Source of the DNA: Pirellulales bacterium
Lineage (GTDB): Bacteria > Planctomycetota > Planctomycetia > Pirellulales > Thermoguttaceae
Assembly: GCA_016934075.1 (NCBI GenBank)
Contig: JAFGTN010000664.1
Coordinates: 1-37,490, forward strand
DNA length: 37,490 nucleotides
Reading direction: 5' to 3'
Below are positions 1-9,731 of this stretch, one piece after another; the stretch's first letter is position 1; every line of letters starts with the position of its first letter. A program made the translations under genes and the position numbers. The notes beneath the pieces are model-generated. The model was not told where the DNA came from, ran no database searches, and worked only from the letters and a program-made list of their open reading frames with translations.

Positions 1-1
1 C

Positions 2-42
2 ATGTAAAAGAAAGCTTTGCGAAGCGAAGGTTTCTTTTACAT
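2..42. repeat. Inverted repeat / hairpin (atgtaaaagaaa ... tttcttttacat)
   Basis: Perfect 12-bp arms at 2-13 and 31-42, 3' of the leftward peptidase gene. Confidence 0.6.
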
Positions 43-97
43 TGTCTTGACTGATACTAATTCATTGACAGATAACAAGTTAACATCCCTGCGGCGT

Positions 98-138
98 TTA
101 GATATAAATTGCCGACTGCGCCGCCAATTTATATCTAA
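98..138. repeat. Inverted repeat / hairpin (ttagatataaattg ... caatttatatctaa), possible terminator region of the peptidase gene
   Basis: Perfect 14-bp arms at 98-111 and 125-138, immediately downstream (minus strand) of the stop at 172. Confidence 0.6.
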
Positions 139-171
139 GTGCACTTGACTCGCAATTTTGCAAAAGTCCAG

Positions 172-1899
172 TTATTTAACCTCTTCGGCATAATCCTTTG
201 GACTCAGCTTCTTGCCCGTAACTTCTTCGACGAACTGTGGCCAAGGTTTACTGGCCCCGGGGCGGAAGACCTTTTCTCTCAGAAACTCGCCGAATTGCTT
301 GCGTCCGTTGAAATTCAACGTCGATGTGGGCCCCTTGTGTCCGACCATCTCTGCCAGCGTTTTGCGTAATTGGGCGGCGAATAGTTCGCCCAGCATGTAA
401 TTATGATAGTATACGGGAGCGATGGTGAAGTGCGGCTTGGCGGCCCAATCCGCCGCGTCGCGATCGCCGGGACGCTCGATGAGTTGGAATCGCTCGACCA
501 GGTCCCACCATAACTTATTGAGGTCTTGATCCGGATTATCGTACAGGGCTCTTTCGAAGTTGAACATGACCATTGTCCAACGTGCAAACACCAATTGCTC
601 GCGGCGGCGTTGTTCGAGAATAGCTTCTTTCAGTTCATCAACACGGGTCTTATCGGCGCCGGCATATTCGACCAACCATGCAGGGTTTTTGGCCAAAGCA
701 CCACAGAGCATGGCCACGGCCTCGGTGGTGAAAGTATGAGCCGGTTCTCGCAGATTGAAGGGCAGATCGCGGTCGATGGCCAAATCATAAACCGCGTGGC
801 CCTGCTCGTGAAGCATGGTGTCCATCCACTCGGCCGTGGGCTTGATGTTCAAGAGCGTGCGAACGTCGTCGGCGCGGTCGATGCTGGTGCAGAACGCATG
901 CTGGTCCTTTCCCTCGCGTTCGTACAGATCGCTACGCTTGACAATATCTTCTATTGGCAAGCCTATGTCGGCAAAGAAGGTCTCAGCAATTTTGACGATG
1001 TTTTCCTTGGGCTTACTCTTGTAGAACTCGTCGAGGTCGACCTTACTCGAATGTGGCGCCGATTGGAAAAAGGGATTATCGTAATGCCAGGGTCGCATCT
1101 GCTGGGGTTTGATTTTGAAACGTTGAGCCAACTCGGCATCCAGCCGGGTTTTCATCTGCTCAAACGGCTCGTCGGTCATTTGCTCGAGTTCGTCGAAAAT
1201 CGCTATCAACTGCTTGGGATCGTGTTCCTGCAGGCGAATTTTCATATCCCAGTAATTTTCATAGCCAAGTTTCTCGGCCGCCTGGTTGCGAACCTTGGCT
1301 AATTCAATCAACTTAGGAGCCACCTGAACGCCAACCTGTTTCAAAGCCTCCCAGATCTGTTTGCGCTTCGCACTATCGTTTTCTTTACCGAGCATCTCCA
1401 ATAGATCGTTGTTGGAATATTTCTTGCCGTCGATTTGTGCTCGATATGTGTTGAACTGGTGCGAAATATCCGCCGAAAGTTTAACCATCTTGTCCATCAA
1501 TTCCGGCGGCAATTGGTTGGCCTTGAAGGCCAATTCGGCCACATCGAGCGCGCGGGCGTCGACGGATGACAGATTGCCGGCAGATTTTTGGAATTCGACG
1601 ATCTTTGCATATTCTTCCGGATCGCTGTGCAGCTTCTTCACAGCGAGTTCGGTGCGGGCAACTTCGTCGAAATCTTCCTTCTTGCCCGTGTTGGCTGCTT
1701 TCCACTCAGCCAGATGGGCCTTGATGGCTGCTTGTGCATATCGCTGTTGATAGTCGTCCAGAAAGGCCTTGGCCTGGCTGCTTATGTTGCCGTTTTTATC
1801 CACCGAATCGTCTCCTTTGTGGCATGCGACGATCGTGAACATTGTTGCTGAGACCGTCATAAAGGCCGCAATTGCGGCTGCTTTGGAAAATTTATTCAT
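172..1899 (-). CDS. M2-family (angiotensin-converting-enzyme-like) zinc peptidyl-dipeptidase, probable lipoprotein
   Basis: Zinc motif HEQGH in TMLHEQGHAVYDLAID with downstream TTEAVAM glutamate; N-terminal signal with lipobox-like IVAC. Confidence 0.85.
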   Translation of the reverse strand: MNKFSKAAAIAAFMTVSATMFTIVACHKGDDSVDKNGNISSQAKAFLDDYQQRYAQAAIKAHLAEWKAANTGKKEDFDEVARTELAVKKLHSDPEEYAKIVEFQKSAGNLSSVDARALDVAELAFKANQLPPELMDKMVKLSADISHQFNTYRAQIDGKKYSNNDLLEMLGKENDSAKRKQIWEALKQVGVQVAPKLIELAKVRNQAAEKLGYENYWDMKIRLQEHDPKQLIAIFDELEQMTDEPFEQMKTRLDAELAQRFKIKPQQMRPWHYDNPFFQSAPHSSKVDLDEFYKSKPKENIVKIAETFFADIGLPIEDIVKRSDLYEREGKDQHAFCTSIDRADDVRTLLNIKPTAEWMDTMLHEQGHAVYDLAIDRDLPFNLREPAHTFTTEAVAMLCGALAKNPAWLVEYAGADKTRVDELKEAILEQRRREQLVFARWTMVMFNFERALYDNPDQDLNKLWWDLVERFQLIERPGDRDAADWAAKPHFTIAPVYYHNYMLGELFAAQLRKTLAEMVGHKGPTSTLNFNGRKQFGEFLREKVFRPGASKPWPQFVEEVTGKKLSPKDYAEEVK

Positions 1900-1945
1900 T
1901 CATCTAACTCCGGTTCTTGTCTGCCGTTTGTACATATTATTTGTT

Positions 1946-3184
1946 TCAACGAAACGCGGCGATCGCCAGGCCGTACAAAACATGTGCGTTGTGACGATGA
2001 TAACAGGCGTCTGTATCCTTATAGCAAGAATCGTCGGCCACCCAATGCTGTCGAGGCATGGGGCCGTAGTTTTTCTCGATAATTTTGAACACTCTAAGCG
2101 TACGAGCACTGTCAGCCCATTTTGCGTAGAAAGCCAGCATGAAGCCCGCTCCCCATAGTCTGGCTTGCGGGCCTTGGGGATCATCGACATGAGTGTATTC
2201 GAGAATATTTCCGCGCCTCGATTTCTCATCTTCGGTCACAAGCATGAATTGATCCACCGACTCTATGGCCTTTTCGCGCGTCCATGGTATTTTCACTCGT
2301 GATCTATCCCAATCGCGATATTGTTCGATACCGAAAAGGATGTACACGTGGTGCACGAGATCGTTCGGACGGTTGTTTTCGTAGCGGTTAGGCAAAGGCG
2401 CGTATCGCCAAAACGGTTGGCCATAATGGAATTTGACCGTGGACACTATAGCCTTTGCCAGGGAATGCACGCGCGAGGTTACCAGTTCGCGATCCTGTCG
2501 CGATAACGAATCCACCTGCTCGTTTAGCAACCGTACAAGGCTGCCGAGGAACATGGCAGATGCGTTGATGCCGAAGATGTCGTCGACTTTGCTGGGGCTG
2601 TACCAGAAGTAACCACCGCCGTATCCATCCGACCAGATTTCCCGGCACCATCGCATGGCCACGTTGCGGATTACTTGCTTGATCTCCTTACGCTGGTTTT
2701 CATCGAAAAGATCCGGCACCTCCAGGGCATCCAACAATCCATTGAGAACTATTGCGGAAGTAATCGTATACGGTTGATGTCGTGGATTTTCGGTGCCGTC
2801 GCCCCAGGCATCCCAACTTTGCGGCAGCCCCCAGCCGGGCTTGCCATCTTTATCCAGGTCGGCGTTTTCCAGCAACCAAGTGACGGCTTTCTTAACACGG
2901 CGCCGGCTTTCCTGATATGTGGGCGAGTTTTTACTCTCTTTCGGGTATTTGGCTCGAATTGCCTCGGCTGAGAGGATCAGTCCGTAAGACATCGGCTGAT
3001 CTTCTTCAGCCAACTTGAAGCGATCCAGACCGTATCCCTGGCAATCTTCGGGGAAGAGAGTTAAGAGTTTTTGATAGGAGTGGCTAAATACCTTGCTTTG
3101 TTCATCAACGTCCGCGGCCAGAGACTCAGTCGCTGAGAATATTCCGGAAAATACAATGCACACAGCGATAATTTTTACGAACAT
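1946..3184 (-). CDS. Secreted hypothetical protein, possibly an alpha/alpha-toroid fold
   Basis: 412-aa ORF with N-terminal signal peptide; Trp/Gly-rich helical repeats (GLPQSWDAWGDG, GYGGGYFWYSPSKVDD). Confidence 0.7.
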   Translation of the reverse strand: MFVKIIAVCIVFSGIFSATESLAADVDEQSKVFSHSYQKLLTLFPEDCQGYGLDRFKLAEEDQPMSYGLILSAEAIRAKYPKESKNSPTYQESRRRVKKAVTWLLENADLDKDGKPGWGLPQSWDAWGDGTENPRHQPYTITSAIVLNGLLDALEVPDLFDENQRKEIKQVIRNVAMRWCREIWSDGYGGGYFWYSPSKVDDIFGINASAMFLGSLVRLLNEQVDSLSRQDRELVTSRVHSLAKAIVSTVKFHYGQPFWRYAPLPNRYENNRPNDLVHHVYILFGIEQYRDWDRSRVKIPWTREKAIESVDQFMLVTEDEKSRRGNILEYTHVDDPQGPQARLWGAGFMLAFYAKWADSARTLRVFKIIEKNYGPMPRQHWVADDSCYKDTDACYHRHNAHVLYGLAIAAFR

Positions 3185-3218
3185 GGAAACGATCTTTCTT
3201 TGATTTCGGCTTTCCGTT

Positions 3219-3246
3219 CCTCGCTTGCGCTTCGGGTAAGTATTAT
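3219..3246. repeat. Half-copy of the actaacccgaagcg palindrome family
   Basis: cctcgcttgcgcttcgggtaagtattat closely matches one arm of the full copies at 18928-19006 and 23824-23901. Confidence 0.6.
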
Positions 3247-3262
3247 GTCACGGTGGTAACAT

Positions 3263-4489
3263 CTACTGAGTTTCTTTCAACGCGTGGTCGAGATCGTCTA
3301 CGAGATCTTGTGGATTTTCGATTCCACAGGACAGGCGGATCATGTTGTCTGCGATACCGACGGCTCTGCGCTGTTCGATGGTGAAATCATGGTAACTCAT
3401 CACGATGGGCTGTTCGATGATCGATTCGACGCCACCCAGGCTGGGACCGATTCGGGGGATTGATACCGCATCGACAACATCGGCCGTCTTTCGCCAATCG
3501 ACGTCTTTAATGTAGAAAGTTACCAGGCCGCCGAATCCGCACATGGTTTTTTTGGCAACGTCGTGGTATGGGTGCGAAGGCAGACCGGGATATAAGACTT
3601 TTTCGACGCGCGGATGACGACTTAAAAACTCGGCCACGGCCATGCCGTTTTCGTTGTGTCGCTGCATGCGAAGTTCGAATGTCTTGAGTCCACGTTGTAA
3701 CAGATAGATATTGTTTGGCGCACAAACGGCTCCCGTAACTCCACGAAGTTTTCGCACGGGTTCAAGCTTATCGGTAGAACTGATGATTACGCCGGAGAGG
3801 ACATCGTTGTGTCCGGAAAGATACTTGGTGGCAGAATGCATTACATAATCAACACCGTATTCCAAGGGACGAACATTGTAGGGAGTGGCCAGCGTGGCGT
3901 CGACCACGGTTTCCACGTCATGCTTGTGGGCGATTTCGACAAGACGATCAAGGTCAAGTACACTCAAATGCGGGTTGGTGGGCGACTCCGTAAAAAGGAT
4001 CTTGGTCTGAGGAGTGATGGCTGATTCCAGGATATCGTAATCGCCGGCCGGCACGAGTTTCGTGACGACGCCGAACTTGCCCAAATGTTCTCGACAGAAC
4101 TGCCTTGTGCGGTGGTAGCATTCGTCGACGAGAATGATTTCGTCGCCGGCTGCAAGCTTGGCCTGCAAAAGTGCGGCTACCGCGGCCATGCCGGACGAAA
4201 ATAACAGGGCCGACTGGCCGCCTTCAAGGGCCGCCAGTTTGCTCTCGGCAACCTTTTCGCTAGGGTTTCCGTAGCGAGAATATTCCTCGCGCGGCCGCTT
4301 CTCGGCAACGAAGTCGATGGCCTCTTGCGTGTCGGCAAATGTGTATGTAGAAGTACAGAAAATCGCATCGGTGATGGCATTACCGGGTTTTTGACGTGCC
4401 TCGCCGGCATGAACGCATAATGTAGACAGACCTTTGTATGATTTTTCAGAGGCGGACGAAACACTATCTTTTGAATTCTCTTTTGTCAT
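3263..4489 (-). CDS. Trans-sulfuration family PLP enzyme (cystathionine gamma-lyase/synthase-like)
   Basis: PLP-lysine motif HSATKYLSGHNDVLSG; FSSGMAAVAALLQ. The start at 4489 (MTKENSKDS) is preferred over the track start at 4579. Confidence 0.85.
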   Translation of the reverse strand: MTKENSKDSVSSASEKSYKGLSTLCVHAGEARQKPGNAITDAIFCTSTYTFADTQEAIDFVAEKRPREEYSRYGNPSEKVAESKLAALEGGQSALLFSSGMAAVAALLQAKLAAGDEIILVDECYHRTRQFCREHLGKFGVVTKLVPAGDYDILESAITPQTKILFTESPTNPHLSVLDLDRLVEIAHKHDVETVVDATLATPYNVRPLEYGVDYVMHSATKYLSGHNDVLSGVIISSTDKLEPVRKLRGVTGAVCAPNNIYLLQRGLKTFELRMQRHNENGMAVAEFLSRHPRVEKVLYPGLPSHPYHDVAKKTMCGFGGLVTFYIKDVDWRKTADVVDAVSIPRIGPSLGGVESIIEQPIVMSYHDFTIEQRRAVGIADNMIRLSCGIENPQDLVDDLDHALKETQ

Positions 4490-4642
4490 CACAGTTTCCA
4501 AATACTCTATAATCTCGATCCCCGGCAAACACCGGTCTAGTACATCTAGTTTAGATAAGTATCGATGACTTAAGGGCATGAGTCAACACACCCCTTATGC
4601 TCGGGATTTGAGGGCGGATCGCTTGTATAGAGGCTGGGCTTC

Positions 4643-4795
4643 TCAAATGTTTTCAGATTCGTCTTTTTGGCGAGACAGCTTGGTGAACATTGATTTGATG
4701 TCGGAAAAGCCTTTGATGGCGACGAAAATGGTAACCGTCATGTACCAGATGACACATGCGACCGATACTGATAGCCAAAACCAATGTTCAAACAT
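4643..4795 (-). CDS. 50-aa single-TM microprotein, putative small subunit of the upstream SSS symporter
   Basis: Translation MFEHWFWLSVSVACVIWYMTVTIFVAIKGFSDIKSMFTKLSRQKDESENI*. Its ATG overlaps the symporter stop (ATGTTTGA, 8-nt overlap). Below the track's size cut-off. Confidence 0.75.
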   Translation of the reverse strand: MFEHWFWLSVSVACVIWYMTVTIFVAIKGFSDIKSMFTKLSRQKDESENI

Positions 4796-6308
4796 CGCTA
4801 GCCTCGCTTTCATTTTCAAAGCCCAAGGATATCTTCAACAGTGAGCCGATCACCATGGCGGCAGCGGCCGCGATGTACGTAAGAATTCCCCAGAGATAGA
4901 GCCCTATATCGCGGGTTGCAAATTGGTTGACGGTTTCGAACTGTGTCAGGACATCCGCGACAAGATAGCTTACCGGCATGATTGCGCCCACACAGATAGC
5001 GGCCGCAGCGCCCCAATTATTGGACCGCCGCCAGTAACAACCGGCGATCAAGAGAACCGACATACTGGAGAGATAGATCGATCCGGTTATGGCCAAATAG
5101 TCCATAATATTGTCCTTGAGCGGATACCAGAGTCCATAGAGAAGCAGAAACACGCCGATCGAGGCCACGATCATACGGTTCCAGAGCAATCCGCGTTTTT
5201 GAGACCATTTATTCTTATGGAAAGGTGCCAGAATGTCGTTGTAAATCACGCTGCCCCAGGAAAGCATGTAAGCAGAATCGCTAGACATGTCGGCGGCCAA
5301 CATTGCGGCAATTACAATACCCATCATGCCCACCGGAAGAAAGTCTCTCAGGAATGTGGGCATAGCCAGTCGAGCGTTTGTGGGATCAACCAGCAGTTGC
5401 GAGACGAGTTCGCTATCCAAAGCTGCCAGCGCGGCGATGCCCCAGAGACCGGGAATGAGGTATCTGCAAACAAAGAAGAAACTGGTACCGCGATATATGG
5501 CCTGGCCGGTCTTGCTATCTTTTGCCGCCAAAACGCGTTGTACAATGGTTTGCCAGGTTATAACGCCCGACGTGGCAAGTGTTCCGTAGAACACGACATA
5601 CTGCCACCCCAGTTCATCATGAATAAAGGGATTGAAGCCACCAGGGCCATGACGGGTTTCTATGGCCGAAACCATATTGTTCCAACCAACATTACAGAAC
5701 ACTAGGATCGTAACTGCAATCAACCCGATGGACATGACTATGAACTGCAAGTAATCGGTTATGAGAATGGAAACCATGCCGCCGAGAATGGTATAAGCAG
5801 CCACGCCCAGCAGCAGCACGGTCATCATGATCTCGAGATGGTCCGGATTGAAGCCGCAAACGGCGATGAGGAATTCTCCGCCGACGCGCAGGAACACGCC
5901 CATATTCAACAGCCCGCCAAGTACGATAACCAAGCCGCTCATCCAGCGGACTTTTGAGCCGAATTGTGTTTGAAAGAACTCGGGAACGGTAATCACACCA
6001 GCATCGCGGAGTGGTTTTATACAGAATCCCGTGTATCCCACAAAAAGCATCGATAGACACATCATTACGCCGGGAGTGGCTCCGCTGAAGCCGTATTTGA
6101 AACCGAGTTCCGCGGAGTACATGCAGGTTGCTATACCGAACTCGGTGGCGGCTAGCGAGGCGATGCCCAGGTAGAGATTCATCTCGCGTCCGGCGACGAG
6201 GAACTGATCGACACGACTGACGTATCGACGGGCCATGATCCCGGCCACCATGCAACCAATCAGGTAGATGCCGACAATGCTACCGTCGAGAATAGAGAAA
6301 TTGCTCAT
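4788..6308 (-). CDS. Sodium:solute symporter (SSS family) permease
   Basis: 506-aa polytopic membrane protein; VSRVDQFLVAGREMNLYLGIASLAATEFGIATCMY is typical of SSS proteins. Confidence 0.85.
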   Translation of the reverse strand: MSNFSILDGSIVGIYLIGCMVAGIMARRYVSRVDQFLVAGREMNLYLGIASLAATEFGIATCMYSAELGFKYGFSGATPGVMMCLSMLFVGYTGFCIKPLRDAGVITVPEFFQTQFGSKVRWMSGLVIVLGGLLNMGVFLRVGGEFLIAVCGFNPDHLEIMMTVLLLGVAAYTILGGMVSILITDYLQFIVMSIGLIAVTILVFCNVGWNNMVSAIETRHGPGGFNPFIHDELGWQYVVFYGTLATSGVITWQTIVQRVLAAKDSKTGQAIYRGTSFFFVCRYLIPGLWGIAALAALDSELVSQLLVDPTNARLAMPTFLRDFLPVGMMGIVIAAMLAADMSSDSAYMLSWGSVIYNDILAPFHKNKWSQKRGLLWNRMIVASIGVFLLLYGLWYPLKDNIMDYLAITGSIYLSSMSVLLIAGCYWRRSNNWGAAAAICVGAIMPVSYLVADVLTQFETVNQFATRDIGLYLWGILTYIAAAAAMVIGSLLKISLGFENESEASDV

Positions 6309-6405
6309 CGGCTGTGTAGATATCCTTTAGTGGCGATCGATAAACCACTTGTGGTTCAGTCTTCCAGCCCGCGCTATGCAGCCAACATGGCTGCACCACA
6401 AATCA

Positions 6406-8313
6406 TTACGGCTTCTTATAGTCGGCCTCGATTTTCGCGTGGGGCTGGTTCGTGTTAAACATGACATAGCCGATGCCCTTTATCTTCGCACTTTTGAACT
6501 CGACAGGTTTACCGTCGACCGAGAGCGAATCGAGTTTCCGGCCAGACCAATCGGAGGGAATCATGACAGTCAGGTCTTGGCCAGGCTTGGGAGTGTGGAA
6601 GTCGAAAGTCAATCGGCTCTTTTCCTGATTGGTGTCGATTTGCCAGTCAAGATTTTCGAACCTGGCCGCATCGCGGGCTTCGAGGAAATTCAGGAGCATT
6701 TCGGCCGACCAACTCGGTATGCCTTTTTCCTTGCAATACTTCCATATCTCGCCGGGCCATTTGGGAGTGATCGAATCGCCGTTATTGAAGCGTGGAGGGT
6801 GAATGTTATTGACGAAGGCCGAATAGTAGCCGTTTTGGGCTGCTTCGAACATGCTTTTCATTATGGCCACCGTTTGCGCGACGGTTAATTTTTTGTCGGC
6901 GAACCATTCGTCAGGCCATTGCGTGGTTGCCTGGTAGATAGGCAGAATTCGGCCCTGGGCATCGCTGAAGCGTTGCGGCAAACCGGTGCCATTGAAATAT
7001 CCGTTTGTTTTCCTGTTGTTTTCGGTACTAAAATAATGGTAATAGTTCGTGTCCATACCGGTACCGTGCTTGGCTTCGATGGCGGCCATGTCGGCCCAAC
7101 CGGTCCAGTCGATGGTGTGGTTGCGAGCCGTGCGTGAAACGTGCCCGAATTTCTTTTTCAGGTCGCCAACTATTTTTTCATAAGCCTTATCCAGAGCTTC
7201 GACGGCGCCCTTGCCTTCGGCGCCTCCGGCCCAAACGTGCACGCCTACTTCATGTCCGGCTTTGCGCCATGCGGCTTCCTTTTGAGATGTTGTTTTTTCG
7301 ATACCAGGGCTTGTTGTGCCATTCCTCAGATAGACGCTGTAAAATCCTCCGTGTTTTGCGCATTCGTCGAGGACCGGATCGATTTGTGTTTCGTGCAAGC
7401 TTTCCGCATCTCCTGTATTTACCATTAGGGTTTTGTGCGTTTTAGGCAGATACCACATACGCGGCAGCGGTTTGTCGGAAAGCGACAAGATGATATTAGC
7501 AAACATGCGTTGCGTTTCATCAGCTTGGGGGATGGTCAGCCTGTTCAGGTCGATGTATTTTCGGCCATCTTTTCTGTGGAACATGTCCATGGGACGATAT
7601 TGTATAATACCATCGCCCTCGCTGTCTTTCCATTGTGGATTTCCTTGCCGCATGAGCACGACACTGCGGGCCAGATCGAAGGCAAAGGCAACGGCATGAC
7701 CTTTACCGAAGTTGTGTATTGTAACAGCCGGACTGGTTGACGGTTGCCGGCCGTGTTCGCTTAGAAAAGCTAGCGGTCTCGCGCCTGCTAGAGTGTAATT
7801 GATTGCCTGGCCGTGATACTGTAAGAATTCGGCGACGATACCCAGACCGGCTGGCAAGCGAGAATCTTTTGGCGGATCCTCTACTACTACGAAATATTGT
7901 AATAGCTCCTCTTTCCGCGGCTCACCCATGCGAACGCCGAACAAATCGTCCAGGCGGGCGTCCGGGCGCATGGCTATAAGCATTCCACCACCGCGAACAT
8001 ATTGCCGTAAGAGTTCAGCTTCTGCGTCATCCAGCTTCATTTCGGCCAGGATCACCGTTTGATAAGCGGCAAGTCGAGATGCGACGACGGGCATGGATTT
8101 GGCCGCGGAACGATCGACCTGGTCGAAAGCCACCAGCCCCTCGGCACGCATAATTTCCGGCAGATAGTTGCTCAGCGGATTGACTGTGTTGGACTTATCG
8201 GTGACAACCAGCACTGGTTTCCAGGAGGCTGTTTCCGACGTTGCTAGCGAGGGAACCAGCAGAAATATCGCCAAGCAGGCAAGCCGTAAACTACTGGTGC
8301 ATTCAGGGTACAT
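6406..8313 (-). CDS. Hybrid secreted protein: N-terminal amidotransferase/ThuA-like domain plus NodB-like polysaccharide-deacetylase-type domain
   Basis: VILAEMKLDDAEAELLRQYVRGGGMLIAMRP, then a NodB-like region (VNTGDAESLHE ... GHEVGVHVWAGG). Paralog of 14372-16420. Start at 8313 (MYPECTSS) chosen over 8394, which overlaps the upstream gene. Confidence 0.7.
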   Translation of the reverse strand: MYPECTSSLRLACLAIFLLVPSLATSETASWKPVLVVTDKSNTVNPLSNYLPEIMRAEGLVAFDQVDRSAAKSMPVVASRLAAYQTVILAEMKLDDAEAELLRQYVRGGGMLIAMRPDARLDDLFGVRMGEPRKEELLQYFVVVEDPPKDSRLPAGLGIVAEFLQYHGQAINYTLAGARPLAFLSEHGRQPSTSPAVTIHNFGKGHAVAFAFDLARSVVLMRQGNPQWKDSEGDGIIQYRPMDMFHRKDGRKYIDLNRLTIPQADETQRMFANIILSLSDKPLPRMWYLPKTHKTLMVNTGDAESLHETQIDPVLDECAKHGGFYSVYLRNGTTSPGIEKTTSQKEAAWRKAGHEVGVHVWAGGAEGKGAVEALDKAYEKIVGDLKKKFGHVSRTARNHTIDWTGWADMAAIEAKHGTGMDTNYYHYFSTENNRKTNGYFNGTGLPQRFSDAQGRILPIYQATTQWPDEWFADKKLTVAQTVAIMKSMFEAAQNGYYSAFVNNIHPPRFNNGDSITPKWPGEIWKYCKEKGIPSWSAEMLLNFLEARDAARFENLDWQIDTNQEKSRLTFDFHTPKPGQDLTVMIPSDWSGRKLDSLSVDGKPVEFKSAKIKGIGYVMFNTNQPHAKIEADYKKP

Positions 8314-8347
8314 GGTGTATTTATTATGAAGGTGTTTCGGATAAAGA

Positions 8348-9700
8348 TTAGGCCATGCGTCCTTTGCGCCAATCGGGGTTTTTCCAACGCCCACCGGTGA
8401 AGTCGGGGATATCGACCGGGGCGCTGTTTTTATCTATCGAGTGGCGCGAAAGGTGCATGATGGATGTCCAGGCGGCCGCATCGTAGGCGTCGATCCAGGG
8501 ATCTTTGTCCTCGCGGATCATTTGCAGGAAGTCGCGGTTGACGAAATAGTCGAGCCCGCCGTGCCCGCCGGCTTTTTTTGCTTGTTCGGCTTCTTCGCGA
8601 TATAGTTTATGCTCGAACTCGGCGGCATAATTTTTCACCAGTTTATGCGGCCATACAACAGCATCCACCTTCCCTGCGTCGTTGTTGATATAGACGCCCT
8701 TGCGAGAATCGTAGCAGCCGGTAAGCCCCTGCAAGGTGTAGTAACGAGAATATGGACGCGTGCATCCCAAGCCGCAATCGATGCGGAGCACCTTGCCCTT
8801 AGCCGTGCGAATATTGACGATGGTGATGTCGCCCGATTTGAATTTGATCTTTGCCTGAGGGCTGTCGGGACCGAATTTTTTCACCGCCTGGTCGTGCAGG
8901 CCCTGCGGCTCGGTCATCACGGCCGTGAGTGATACCATACGGTCGCCGTCGTTGATACCCAGCCACTTGGCGGGCGAACCGATGGCATGCGAAGGATAGT
9001 TGCAGCCGTAGTCGTCGCGGACCATACGTCCACGCCAGGTCAATTGTCCGTCCGGTTCATAGGCGAGGAAGCGGCAATCGTGAATGTAGCTGCCCACTCC
9101 GAAACAGGGATTGCCAAAGACACCTTTGCGAATCATGTTCAAAACAATTAGCGTTTCGCGGCCGTAGCTGGCGTTTTCCAGCAGCATGTAGCGGCCCTTG
9201 CTCTTCTCTTTAGCCTTGACCAGTTCCCAACACTCTTCGAGCGAATGCGTGCCGGTGACCTCGGAGCCCACATACTTATCGGCCTTCAAGGCGTCGATGG
9301 AAATCTTGCCTAGCCATTGGCAGTCGGTGGCCACGATCACGCCGTCGATGTCGTCGCGGGCCAAGAGGTCGCGATAGGCATATTCATCCTTACCGTAGGT
9401 TTCTGGCGTGCCGCCGCCGAACGACTGTACTGCTCTCACGCCGCTAGCCAGTGCGGCTGGCTTACAATCGCAGATGGCCGGTACGACTACATTGTCATTA
9501 TGCTTAAGCAACTGCCGCAGGTGCGTATTGCTACGCCGGCCGGTGCCGATCACGCCGATACGGAGTTTTTTGGGCGGTTTTTCGCCGGCCGATACCATCG
9601 AAACCGTGGCACAGCTCAATGCGACGGAGGTCGCAGCGGTTGTTCCCTTTTCCAAAAAAGTCCTGCGATGGAATTTATTGGTATCAGTTGATTTACTCAT
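8348..9700 (-). CDS. TAT-exported Gfo/Idh/MocA-family protein, GH109-like
   Basis: HRRTFLEKG twin-arginine signal; Rossmann motif IGVIGTGRRSNTH; GH109-like GGHGGLDYFV...YDAAAWTSIMHLSRHSI...PVDIPDFTGGRWKNPDW. Start at 9700 (MSKSTDTN) rather than 9928. Confidence 0.85.
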   Translation of the reverse strand: MSKSTDTNKFHRRTFLEKGTTAATSVALSCATVSMVSAGEKPPKKLRIGVIGTGRRSNTHLRQLLKHNDNVVVPAICDCKPAALASGVRAVQSFGGGTPETYGKDEYAYRDLLARDDIDGVIVATDCQWLGKISIDALKADKYVGSEVTGTHSLEECWELVKAKEKSKGRYMLLENASYGRETLIVLNMIRKGVFGNPCFGVGSYIHDCRFLAYEPDGQLTWRGRMVRDDYGCNYPSHAIGSPAKWLGINDGDRMVSLTAVMTEPQGLHDQAVKKFGPDSPQAKIKFKSGDITIVNIRTAKGKVLRIDCGLGCTRPYSRYYTLQGLTGCYDSRKGVYINNDAGKVDAVVWPHKLVKNYAAEFEHKLYREEAEQAKKAGGHGGLDYFVNRDFLQMIREDKDPWIDAYDAAAWTSIMHLSRHSIDKNSAPVDIPDFTGGRWKNPDWRKGRMA

Positions 9701-9731
9701 GGTCGATTCCTTGGTAATTTTTAGATTTATG

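Noticed and set aside
526-1302. 258-aa plus-strand ORF
   Set aside because: Fully antisense to the M2 peptidase gene, which has clear catalytic motifs; no recognisable family in the antisense frame.
4923-5705. 260-aa plus-strand ORF
   Set aside because: Mirror ORF inside the SSS symporter gene.
5692-6255. 187-aa minus-strand ORF in an alternative frame
   Set aside because: Overlaps the symporter N-terminal half in another frame; Arg/His-rich low-plausibility composition.
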